Assembly (NCBI RefSeq): GCF_014145635.1
Contig: NZ_JACHTC010000002.1
Location: 124,001-188,000 of the forward strand
Length of the DNA: 64,000 bases
Direction: 5' to 3'
Source: Myroides sp. WP-1
Lineage (GTDB): Bacteria; Bacteroidota; Bacteroidia; Flavobacteriales; Flavobacteriaceae
In this document: one piece after another, positions 19,333 through 28,300 of the stretch
Numbering within the stretch: the stretch's first letter is position 1
Layout: each line of letters opens with the position of its first letter
Position numbers and translations under genes: made by a program
The notes under the pieces: model-generated
Databases searched by the model: none
What the model was told of the DNA's origin: nothing
What the model saw: the letters and a program-made list of their open reading frames with translations, nothing else

Positions 19333-21330
19333 CTAGAGCTTGAATAAACTGCTTAATTCAGTGGTTGGTGTTAAACAATGTTTGTTTTCGCAAAGATAAT
19401 ACTGTGTCGTTGAATCAATCGTATATTTTTCAAAATAGGGAATAGAACTCGCCTGGGTAACAGGAAAAATAAACGTTTTACTAATTAAGTTCGCTTGAAT
19501 TTTCAAACTTTCTTCTAGTGCATTAGTTCCTACAATCGTTAATTCTGCTGGTGATTCGGTATAAAGCATGGTCAAAAGCCAATGAGAATAAGCAGAAGGG
19601 TAGTCTAAATTAGACTGCATTACTTCAATCATGTTATGGGCAAGTTGGGTGTAATATGAATGTTCAAATGCAATCCCCAATTGTAGTAAACTCATGCATA
19701 AAACTGCATTGGCAGAAGGGATCACATTGTCTTCCGTCTCTATACTTCTCAAAATATTACCTGCTTGATTTACCTGACTAAAATAGAAGAACTTGCTTTT
19801 TTCATCTAAAAATAGATCTAAAGTTAAATCCATCAGACGTTTGGCTTGCCATAAATACGCTTGATTAGCTGTGTGTTCAAACAAGCGGATTAACGCCTGA
19901 ATATAGAAGCTATAATCGTCTAAATAACCCAAAGTTTGTGCTTGTTGCTGATGAGACGAGTGAAATAATCCTTGTTCTTCATCTAACAAATAGTTCTGAA
20001 TATAGTGGTTGATGTGCTCTGCTTGTTTTAAATAAGAAGGATTGCCTGTCGCACTGTATGAATCGACCAAACCTGTGATTAACATCGCGTTCCAACTGCA
20101 AATGATCTTGTCGTCTAATAGAGGTTTAGATCGCTGTACTCGCTCTTGTAAAAGCAAGTGCTCCCATCTTTTTTTGCGTTCTTGTAAATCAAAAATATCC
20201 ACTTGATTGGCTGAAGCAATCGCTTCTAAAGTTTGATTTTGAATGAGTACAAAATTCTCTTCTTCCCAATATCCATAATCGTTGATATTGAAAACTTGGG
20301 CAAATAAGCTAAAATCATCTCCTAAAATTCGACGTAATTCCGCCTCTGTCCAAACATAATAAGCACCCTCTTTTGACGCGCCATGTACATCCAAGCTATC
20401 CGCATCTAAAGCAGAATAAACACCTCCCCAATCGGATTGCCAATTGCGTTGAATAAAGGTTACTGTTTTGTCAATTATCTCTAAATACAGCGGATTTGCT
20501 GTGCGTTTATACCCATCGCTATACACGCTTAACAATTGTGCGTTGTCGTAGAGCATTTTTTCAAAATGAGGAATATGCCATTTAAAATCAACAGAATAGC
20601 GTGAAAATCCTCCCTCAATTACATCAAAAATTCCACCCCAAGCCATTTGAGTTAGAGTTAAATCAATATAGTGAAGCAGGTCTTTATCTCGTGTAAGGTC
20701 TCCCAATTTTTGAAGATAAAGTAGGTTCGTCGGCATCATAAACTTAGGTGCTCGTTGGTACCCTCCATACTCCAAATCAAAACTCTGTTTCCATTTTTCT
20801 AGGAGGACATCTAAATTAAATCGACGCTCTTCATTTACCGATGGAGCAAGTCCCATAATATATACTCCCTCTTGTAGTTTTGTTGCAAATTCAAGTACTG
20901 TTTCGGGCTTGTCTTGATGTAATTGCGCCAGTTGAGTTAAAGCGTCCAACCAAGTTTGTTTTGGAAAATAGGTTCCTCCCCAAATCGGTCTTCCATCAGG
21001 TAAGCATACTACATTGAGCGGCCAGCCACCTTGTTTGGTCATCAGTTGTACTGCTTTCATATAGTAGGCATCTACATCCGGATGCTCCTCTCGATCCACT
21101 TTAATCGAAAGAAAATCGCGATTCATTACTTCGGCTACCTCCAAATTAGTAAAGCTCTCATCCTCCATAACATGACACCAATGACAAGTGGAATAACCAA
21201 TACTAACAACAACTAATTGGTTGAGTTTCTTGGCTTTTTCAAAAACAGAGTTGCTCCACGCTTTCCAATGAATGGGGTTGGTAGCATGTTGTTTTAAATA
21301 AGGATTCGAAGTGTAGATTAATTCATTCAT
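19333..21330 (-). CDS. DUF255 thioredoxin-domain protein (YyaL/SPATA20 family)
   Basis: This 665-residue protein starts with a thioredoxin-like domain containing the family block YLKQHATNPIHWKAW and the cysteine pair Cys49-His-Trp-Cys52 followed by HVMEDESF. The rest (from about residue 170) is an alpha/alpha-barrel of the six-hairpin type, with RAPKFMMPTNLLYLQ, GGFSRYSVDFKWHIPHFEKMLYDNAQL and the DDKIICSWNAMLITGL block. The length is the usual one for this widespread family. The biochemical function is not established. A TAATTTTG -7 candidate lies at 21348-21355 on this strand. It is the first gene of a two-gene unit with mscS. Confidence 0.92.
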   Translation of the reverse strand: MNELIYTSNPYLKQHATNPIHWKAWSNSVFEKAKKLNQLVVVSIGYSTCHWCHVMEDESFTNLEVAEVMNRDFLSIKVDREEHPDVDAYYMKAVQLMTKQGGWPLNVVCLPDGRPIWGGTYFPKQTWLDALTQLAQLHQDKPETVLEFATKLQEGVYIMGLAPSVNEERRFNLDVLLEKWKQSFDLEYGGYQRAPKFMMPTNLLYLQKLGDLTRDKDLLHYIDLTLTQMAWGGIFDVIEGGFSRYSVDFKWHIPHFEKMLYDNAQLLSVYSDGYKRTANPLYLEIIDKTVTFIQRNWQSDWGGVYSALDADSLDVHGASKEGAYYVWTEAELRRILGDDFSLFAQVFNINDYGYWEEENFVLIQNQTLEAIASANQVDIFDLQERKKRWEHLLLQERVQRSKPLLDDKIICSWNAMLITGLVDSYSATGNPSYLKQAEHINHYIQNYLLDEEQGLFHSSHQQQAQTLGYLDDYSFYIQALIRLFEHTANQAYLWQAKRLMDLTLDLFLDEKSKFFYFSQVNQAGNILRSIETEDNVIPSANAVLCMSLLQLGIAFEHSYYTQLAHNMIEVMQSNLDYPSAYSHWLLTMLYTESPAELTIVGTNALEESLKIQANLISKTFIFPVTQASSIPYFEKYTIDSTTQYYLCENKHCLTPTTELSSLFKL

Positions 21331-21399
21331 CGCTTGAGTTTGAAGAACAAAATTAAGGAAAATTATTTAGTAGAGAGAGGATAGGGGAAAGAGGAGAGA

Positions 21400-21433
21400 G
21401 GAAATCGAAACGCAGTGGAAATCGAAACGCAGT
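21400..21433. repeat. Perfect tandem duplication of a 17-bp unit
   Basis: The unit GGAAATCGAAACGCAGT occurs twice head to tail, at 21400-21416 and 21417-21433, with no mismatch. It lies between divergent genes and codes for nothing I can identify. Confidence 0.9.
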
Positions 21434-21437
21434 GAAG

Positions 21438-21520
21438 ATTCATCGAACACAAAATAAATATTAACTCTGTGAGATATATTCATTGAATACCAAAATAAAA
21501 TATAAACTTAATGAGATAAA
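21438..21520. repeat. Diverged tandem duplication of a ~40-bp unit
   Basis: The segment starting ATTCATCGAACAC at 21438 and that starting ATTCATTGAATACC at 21478 align along about 40 bases, both continuing through AAAATAAA and ending in TGAGATA. They differ by several substitutions and short indels, so this is an old duplication. Confidence 0.7.
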
Positions 21521-21692
21521 TATAAAAGATGAGTGTGAACTTTTCAATACACAGAAATAGTTACTTTTTTATGAATTTGTATGTTGTGAATGCCTGATTT
21601 TTCTAAAAAAGGATCACTACTTTAATCTAGAATTCTGCCCTTTTCATCTCTCTTCTCACTCTTTTCAAATAAAGGATAACATTAAGTTAACG

Positions 21693-21720
21693 TTGGATTA
21701 TAGAAATATGATCACTTTTG
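21693..21720 (+). promoter_or_regulatory. Candidate promoter for the phosphate transporter
   Basis: A TTG at 21693-21695 lies 17 nt before CACTTTTG (21713-21720), which differs from TAnnTTTG at one base. The box is 24 nt before the start codon. Confidence 0.4.
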
Positions 21721-21744
21721 CAGTACGCAAAAAATAAAAAATAA

Positions 21745-24024
21745 ATGGAACAAATTTTTATTGTAATGCTGATAGCCTTAGGGATATTAGCAATAATAGA
21801 TTTGACTGTTGGAGTTAGTAATGATGCCGTAAACTTTTTAAATTCAGGTCTTGGTTCTAAAGCCATGTCTTTTAAGGGGATTATGCTTGTTGCATCTTTA
21901 GGTATTCTCGTTGGAGCCGTTTTTTCCGGGGGGATGATGGAGATTGCTCGAAGTGGTATTTTTGTCCCCAGTATGTTTACCTTCAATGATGTAATGATTA
22001 TCTTTCTGGCGGTGATGATTACCGATGTCTTGCTTTTAGATGTCTTTAATACCCTGGGATTACCTACGTCAACAACGGTTTCTATTGTCTTTGAATTACT
22101 AGGAGCAGCTGTGTGTTTGGCGGTAGTGAAAATTGTACTCAGCGATGATAGTTGGGCGACACTACCTTCTTATATCAATACAAAAAAGGCTTCTGAGATT
22201 GTGGTGAGTATTCTCCTATCAGTAATTTTGTCTTTTACCTTAGGGACCTTAGTTCAGTACGTCTCTCGTTTGATTTTCACCTTTCAAGTAGAGCGTAAAT
22301 TGAAGTACTTTGGAGCTTTATTTGGAGGAACTGCTATTACAGCGATTTCCTTTTTTATCCTAATCAAAGGACTGAAGGGATCTAGCTTTTTAACAGCAGA
22401 AGCATCCAATTGGATTGATCACAATCAATTGATCATCTTGGCTGGAAGTTTTGTTTTCTGGACGATGTTCTCTCAATTTTTAATGTCTGTCTTTAAACTC
22501 AATATTTTACGAGTTATTATTGTTATAGGAACATTTGCTTTGGCCTTGGCTTTTGCAGGAAATGACTTGGTGAATTTTATCGGTGTGCCAATTGCAGCAA
22601 TACAGTCGTTTGAGTTCTTTCAAAGCTCAGGACAAGCACCTGATGTATACTTGATGGGAAAACTAGCAGAAGAAAGTGTGAAAGCACCTTTTTACTTCCT
22701 ATTATTAGCAGGAGCTATTATGGTTTATACCCTATGGACATCCAAGAAGGCGCGTAATGTAATCGAGACAGAGATGAATTTAGCTCGTCAGAGTTCAGAT
22801 TCGTCTGATGAGAAATTTTCACCCAATTTACTCTCTAAAGCATTGGTTCGAAGTATGGTTATTTTAGGAGGAATTGTCAATTATTTTCTTCCAAAATCAT
22901 GGCAAATCCACATGGATAAGCGTTTCGAACAACCAACTGTGAAATCGAAAAACAAGAATAAACAAGATGAACCGGCTTTTGATATGGTGCGTGCTTCTGT
23001 AAACTTGATGGTAGCAAGTATCTTAATCTCAATAGGAACATCGATGAAATTGCCGTTGTCAACTACGTATGTGACGTTTATGGTTGCAATGGGTACTTCC
23101 TTTGCAGATAGAGCGTGGGATAGAGATTCAGCTGTATACCGTGTTGCAGGTGTTTTTAATGTAATTGGTGGATGGTTTGTAACAGCAATCGTAGCTTTTA
23201 TCGCTGCTTTTATTACCGCGTACATTCTTTATATAGGAGAAGTATATGCTTTAGTTGCGATGTTAATCCTAGTGGGAATCTTGTTGTATCGAAGCAATAA
23301 AATGCACCAGCGTTTAGAGCTAGAAAAGAAACAAAAAACAGAAAAGCTAAACAAGATTGACATCGTTACGATTCACGAAGTAGCTTCTGAGAGTTCGACG
23401 CAAATTGCAAAAGTAATCGTTCGTACCAATGAATTGTATACCAGAGTCATTGACGGCGTTGCTTTACAAGATCACGCCGATCTAAAAGCGTGTAGAAAGA
23501 AACTTCGACAATTGGAAAAAGAAGTGGATAGCTTGAGAGGAAATGTGTATTTCTTTATTAAGAATTTAGACGAAACCTCTGTTGGTGCAAGCAAGTTTTA
23601 TGTCTTGACGCTAGGTTTCTTACAAGATATTATCAAGTCTGCTTTGTTCATTACACAAAACAGTTATACACATGTGGATAATAACCATAAGAAATTGAAA
23701 TTTAACCAGATTCGAGATCTCAAGTTAATCGACAATAAATTACAGTTGTTCTTGGATGAGGTTGGCGCGATTTTCTTAGAAGAAAAGTTTGATCGAATCG
23801 GTGAGGTCTTAGCACAAAAAGAAGACATTACACAAACGATAGATAAATTGATTCAAAAGCAGATCGTTCGTATTCGAACAACCGAAACGAGTCCAAAAAA
23901 TAGTAAGTTGTATTTTTCGATTCTCTTTGAAACAGACGATTTGGTGAAAGCAACTATCGGCTTGTTGGAATTGTTCGAACAATTTGATGTCGAAAAGAAG
24001 AAAAAGGGAAGAACCACAAGTTAA
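21745..24024 (+). CDS. PiT family inorganic phosphate transporter with a C-terminal PhoU-like domain
   Basis: This 759-residue protein has the two inverted halves of PiT carriers. The signature sites are GVSNDAVNFLNSGLGSKAM at about residue 23 with GLPTSTTVSIVFELLGAA near 108, and AGNDLVNFIGVPIAAI near 271 with KLPLSTTYVTFMVAMGTS near 434. About twelve hydrophobic segments run to residue 520. The C-terminal 220 residues are hydrophilic and helical (DLKACRKKLRQLEKEVDSLRGNVYFFIKNL), resembling PhoU-type helical bundles. This is longer than the roughly 500-residue E. coli PitA. PiT carriers import metal-phosphate with protons or sodium; the tail may regulate uptake, which is inference. It has its own promoter and terminator. 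Confidence 0.92.
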   Translation: MEQIFIVMLIALGILAIIDLTVGVSNDAVNFLNSGLGSKAMSFKGIMLVASLGILVGAVFSGGMMEIARSGIFVPSMFTFNDVMIIFLAVMITDVLLLDVFNTLGLPTSTTVSIVFELLGAAVCLAVVKIVLSDDSWATLPSYINTKKASEIVVSILLSVILSFTLGTLVQYVSRLIFTFQVERKLKYFGALFGGTAITAISFFILIKGLKGSSFLTAEASNWIDHNQLIILAGSFVFWTMFSQFLMSVFKLNILRVIIVIGTFALALAFAGNDLVNFIGVPIAAIQSFEFFQSSGQAPDVYLMGKLAEESVKAPFYFLLLAGAIMVYTLWTSKKARNVIETEMNLARQSSDSSDEKFSPNLLSKALVRSMVILGGIVNYFLPKSWQIHMDKRFEQPTVKSKNKNKQDEPAFDMVRASVNLMVASILISIGTSMKLPLSTTYVTFMVAMGTSFADRAWDRDSAVYRVAGVFNVIGGWFVTAIVAFIAAFITAYILYIGEVYALVAMLILVGILLYRSNKMHQRLELEKKQKTEKLNKIDIVTIHEVASESSTQIAKVIVRTNELYTRVIDGVALQDHADLKACRKKLRQLEKEVDSLRGNVYFFIKNLDETSVGASKFYVLTLGFLQDIIKSALFITQNSYTHVDNNHKKLKFNQIRDLKLIDNKLQLFLDEVGAIFLEEKFDRIGEVLAQKEDITQTIDKLIQKQIVRIRTTETSPKNSKLYFSILFETDDLVKATIGLLELFEQFDVEKKKKGRTTS

Positions 24025-24032
24025 TATGAAAA

Positions 24033-24062
24033 AAAACAGCAGGCTAAAAGCACTGCTGTTTT
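24033..24062 (+). terminator. Terminator of the phosphate transporter gene
   Basis: A 10-bp stem (AAAACAGCAG / CTGCTGTTTT) with a 10-nt loop and T run lies 9 bp after the stop codon. Confidence 0.85.
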
Positions 24063-24075
24063 TTATGGAATCAAA

Positions 24076-24097
24076 AAAAGCGCCTATTGGCGCTTTT
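24076..24097 (-). terminator. Terminator of the Nfu-type gene (possibly bidirectional)
   Basis: A 9-bp stem (AAAAGCGCC / GGCGCTTTT) with a TATT loop lies between the convergent genes; A and T runs on both sides let it work for either strand. Confidence 0.85.
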
Positions 24098-24119
24098 TCT
24101 GTATGATACAATTTAAGGA

Positions 24120-25019
24120 TTATCCATTGATTGCTTCAACAACAATTTTGTCATCAGCCAACATGTGTCTTAACATACTTTCGATTCCGTTTTTTAACGT
24201 AAACGTAGAAGAAGGACAACCGCTACAAGCACCTTGTAAAATAACCTGAACTATATTGGTTTCTCCATTGTAATTTTGGAAAGCAATATTTCCTCCATCC
24301 GCTTGTACAGCTGGTTTTACATTCTCTTCTAAGATGTTGATAATACGCTGTGATTTCTCATCTAAAGAATCAAATTGGATATCCGCTTGTTTTTCAGTCT
24401 CCTCTGTACGAGTAAGTAGAGATTCTTCAACAGCTAAATTTCCTTGCTCTAAGAATGATTTGATAAACGAACGCGTCGACTGAATGAACTCATTCCAATC
24501 AAAAGCTTCGTATTTCGAAATCGAAACATAGTTCTCGTCAATGAAAATTTCTCTCACGAAAGGCAACTTGAAAAGTTCCTTAGCTAATGGAGAAGATTGT
24601 GCTTCATCAATGTTTTTAAACTCAACCCCTTGCTTGGTTAACAACTTGTTGGCAACAAATTTAATCACTGCAGGATTAGGTGTAGATTCTGCATAGATCG
24701 TAATAGGATGTTTTTTGTGATCATCTTTAGATTCTATTAAGATTTTCTTACCTTTAGCCATGAAAGTTTGGATTTGATCTGCAACAGTATCTTGCACATC
24801 CTGCCATTCTACAATTGAAAATTTTTCAATAGCAATGAAATTATTTGCAATAAACACCGTTTTTACAAATGGAAGGTAGAAAAGTTCACGCGCCAAAGGA
24901 GATTGTGCGGTTTCATCAATGTTTTTGAATTCGTAATTGTCTCCTTTTGTAATGAAATCAGGTAGGATAAACTTGACAATTGCTGGGTTTTGAGTATTTT
25001 GAATTTTAATCTGCGACAT
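24120..25019 (-). CDS. Nfu-type Fe-S cluster scaffold with two N-terminal domains
   Basis: This 299-residue protein has two copies of the Nfu N-terminal domain, at about residues 5-90 and 105-190. Both share the wording TQNPAIVKFI / TPNPAVIKFV, EFKNIDE, SPLARELFYLPFVK / SPLAKELFKLPFVRE, and a final acidic Trp. The C-terminal NifU domain carries the cluster-binding pair in GACSGCPSSTFTLKNGIESML. Nfu proteins assemble or carry 4Fe-4S clusters to target enzymes; most have one N-domain. The frame is open to 25100, but the extra residues are not Nfu-like, and -7 boxes TAATTTTG (25037-25044) and TAAGTTTG (25046-25053) lie just upstream of MSQIKIQN, so the start at 25019 is chosen. Confidence 0.9.
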   Translation of the reverse strand: MSQIKIQNTQNPAIVKFILPDFITKGDNYEFKNIDETAQSPLARELFYLPFVKTVFIANNFIAIEKFSIVEWQDVQDTVADQIQTFMAKGKKILIESKDDHKKHPITIYAESTPNPAVIKFVANKLLTKQGVEFKNIDEAQSSPLAKELFKLPFVREIFIDENYVSISKYEAFDWNEFIQSTRSFIKSFLEQGNLAVEESLLTRTEETEKQADIQFDSLDEKSQRIINILEENVKPAVQADGGNIAFQNYNGETNIVQVILQGACSGCPSSTFTLKNGIESMLRHMLADDKIVVEAING

Positions 25020-25325
25020 TTTGTTTGATTTTTTTTCAAAATTAACAAACTTATATTCTACGAATCTGTATATTTGGTTTTTTAAACATATAATTAACAT
25101 ATAATTAAGTATGAATTAACAAGACTCGAGAGGGTTAAGTGGTTCAAACGAAGAGAAGTAAGTACAATTTTTAAATTTTTCAATAATGTGTAAAGTAATT
25201 AATTATGAGAAAAGTAGTTGTTGTAACTACGCGCGGAGCGATAGTTATGCGTTGAATATTAAAACAATGATTGATTTATTTCATCAAAGAGCAATGAGCT
25301 TTGATCTTAATTAAAATCTAAGCAT
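25020..25325. other. 306-bp intergenic region between divergent genes
   Basis: The Nfu-side -7 candidates lie at 25037-25053 (minus strand). On the plus strand there is a TATATTTG at 25069-25076, which would give a leader of about 240 nt for the large surface-protein gene, and a small hairpin (GTAGTT / AACTAC) at 25214-25230. I see no coding frame or RNA family. Confidence 0.5.
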
Positions 25326-28300
25326 ATGAGTAAGAGTAATGTTTATATACCAATAAAATCATTTATGAAACGATTTTTATTATTTATGTTTTTTCTACTT
25401 AGTGGAGTTTTGAGCGCTCAAACAGGAGGCGATGCTATCTTGTTGGCAGATGGGCGTATTCAAGCTTGTAGTGGAATATTGTATGATACAGGAGGTATAA
25501 CAGGTAATTATCAGAAAAATGAAACGATTACCATGACTATATGTCCCGAAGCTCGTGGAGGAGTTGTCCGGTTGAATTTTACCAGTTTTTTATTAGGTGA
25601 AGGAGCTTCATTAGAAATTTACAATGCTGCTGGACCAAATACCCCATTTCCGGGAGGACCATTCACAAGAAATAATCCAATACCAAATGGGAGAACTTTC
25701 ATTACAGATAATTTTGAAGGTTGTATCACACTTGTATGGAGAACTGGTGACTTTCCTACTGCACCAGGATTTAGTGCTATTGTGTCTTGTAATGCTGAGC
25801 CATGTCAAGAGATTTCACCGAGAGTTTTAAGAACAATCCCAGCCTTTGATCTTGGAGTACCTCCTGCTTGTGAAGAAGATTTAGGAGTTATTCGCGCTTG
25901 TATTGGTGAAGAAATTCAAGTATTTGGAGACGCTGAGTTTTCAAATAATGGCGTAGGAGCAAAATATAAGTGGGATTTTGATAATGGAGTTGTTGCTAAT
26001 ACAAAAAATGCATCTATTATCTATGATGAAAAAGGAGCGTATCGTGTTCGTTTCATTGTGCAGGACGCATTGTCGTGTACTAAAATAGTGAGTTTTGTTA
26101 TTCAAGTTGGTGAAAGTGAAGCCGATTTTACCTTAACCTCTGATAAACCAGTATACTGCGTTGGAGAAACTGTAAGGTTAAAAGGAAAAGTCACTTTACG
26201 TGAGGTAATTTACGAACCAGAAGAACCTGAAAGTAATCCAGTTGCATTACCTGATGGTACAGGTGAAGTGTTTTTTAGTGACATTTCTTTTAATCAATAT
26301 TGTGCTAGTGCAGTGATTGAGAATCTTGCTGACATTGAAAGCATTTGTATTGATATTGAGCATACATATTTAGGAGATTTAGATATTATTTTAATTGCTC
26401 CAAATGGAGAGCGAGTATATTTGTTGGATCGATTCTCTCCAGAAACTGGAGGAGATGCTAGATCAGATATTCTTTTAGGAGATCCTAGTAATAGAAATAT
26501 AACACCATATGGTACGCCACTTAGATATTGTTTTAGCCAAGATGCTCTTAAGACATTAAGAGGAGCACCAGTGCAACCAACTACAGGAACAACAACTCGT
26601 TTTCCAAATACAAAATCTCCTGGTACTTACTTGCCAGCTATAAGAAGACCAGGAACTGCGCCTAATACGTTTAATAATTTAATAGGTGCACCGTTAAATG
26701 GTAAATGGAGTGTAAGTATTGAAGACTTACTAAATATTGACGAGGGCTATTTCTTCGGTTGGGAGATTAAGTTTAATGAACGTTTTAATCTACCTGATTT
26801 ATCATTTGCTCCTCAAGTTGTAAATGAGCGTTGGTTACCTGTACCAGGATTGGTTACTGGTGCAAATGGAGAAGCAACTTTTAATACAACTGTTCCAGGA
26901 ACTTATACTTTTACCTATGAAGTAGTTGATAATTTTGGTTGTACTTATTCTGAAGATATCACGATTGAAGTGAAAAACACACCTGTTTTAGGTCAAGTGG
27001 CTAATTTACAGGCTTGTATAAATGAAGCGACAAATAAGGCTACATTTAATTTACCTGATGTGAATAGCAGTATTGATGCTTCTAATAGTTACGATATTTC
27101 TTATTATAATTCAGAAAGTGATGCAGTAGCAGGTAGAAATGCATTACCGAATAGTTATGAATTAAATACAGCGAATGGTGTTTCTGAAAAAACGATTTGG
27201 TTGAGAGTGAAACACAGAGGAACAACTTGTGTTACTGTTGATTCATTCAAATTAATTGCAAGACATTGTGCAATCGATTTAGCTCCATTAAATGATTTAA
27301 CAGTTTGTAAAAACGTAGATGGAACTATTCCTTCTTTCAATTTAACACAACAAAGTAGTGTAGTATATTATGGTAATCCAGATTACCTTGTACAATACTT
27401 CGAAAGTAATAATGATGCAATGGCGAATATAAATCCTATTGCAAATCCTGCTAATTATACAATTGCACCAGGAGAAACTGAAAAAACGCTATTTATACGT
27501 GTGCATAATCGTGCGAATGTGAACGAATTTGCAACAACGTCATTTAAAATTATCGTTCTAGATCTACCTGTTGTGCCAAACTTAGATCCGTTGTATGCTT
27601 GTCCTCAAAGTAATAAGCAAACTGGAATATTTGATTTAAGTGTATATAATAGCTTGTTTTTAAGTGGGTTTACTAATAGAGAAGTGACGTACTATAAAAC
27701 GGAACAAGCAGCTATCACTGGAGATGTACAAAATATGATCGTAAATACGACTAGCTACGAATCTTTAAGTGGAGTTATTGGAGTGCGTATTACGGATTTA
27801 ATCTCAGGATGTTTTAACTATGGTACAATTGAATTAATTGTTCAAGATCTTCCTGATTTAAATCACAATGTAGTTGCTGTGTCTTGTAGCTTATCAACAG
27901 CAGATAATGGAATTGCATCGTTTGATTTAAGAGGCTTAATCCCAGAAATTTTACACGGAAATGTAAGCCCTTTTATTGAGGTTAAGTTTTATAAAACGAT
28001 CACGAATGCCGAAGCGGAAAGTAACCCAATACTAACCAATACGTTCGTTAATGATGTACCTCATACTCAAATTATTTATGCACGTGTTAGCTATGTAAAT
28101 GGCTCATGTTATGAAATTGTAGAGGTAGAATTAGTTGCTGCACCTAAAGTTCTAGTTCAAGAACGCGTGGAGATGAATGTTTGTGTGGATAATATACATC
28201 GTGAGATGGTTGTTGATTTGACTGACAATGAATCTACAATATTAAATGGACTGAATCCTGCACAGCATGAAGTTACATACTATAGTCGTCGTCAAGATGC

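Larger units (their letters stand above)
21331..21744. other. 414-bp intergenic region upstream of the phosphate transporter
   Basis: This AT-rich gap between divergent genes contains no convincing coding frame. It holds a purine-rich stretch at 21371-21400 (minus-strand gene side), a perfect 17-bp tandem duplication at 21400-21433, a diverged 40-bp tandem duplication at 21438-21520, and promoter elements for the transporter near 21693-21720. Confidence 0.7.
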
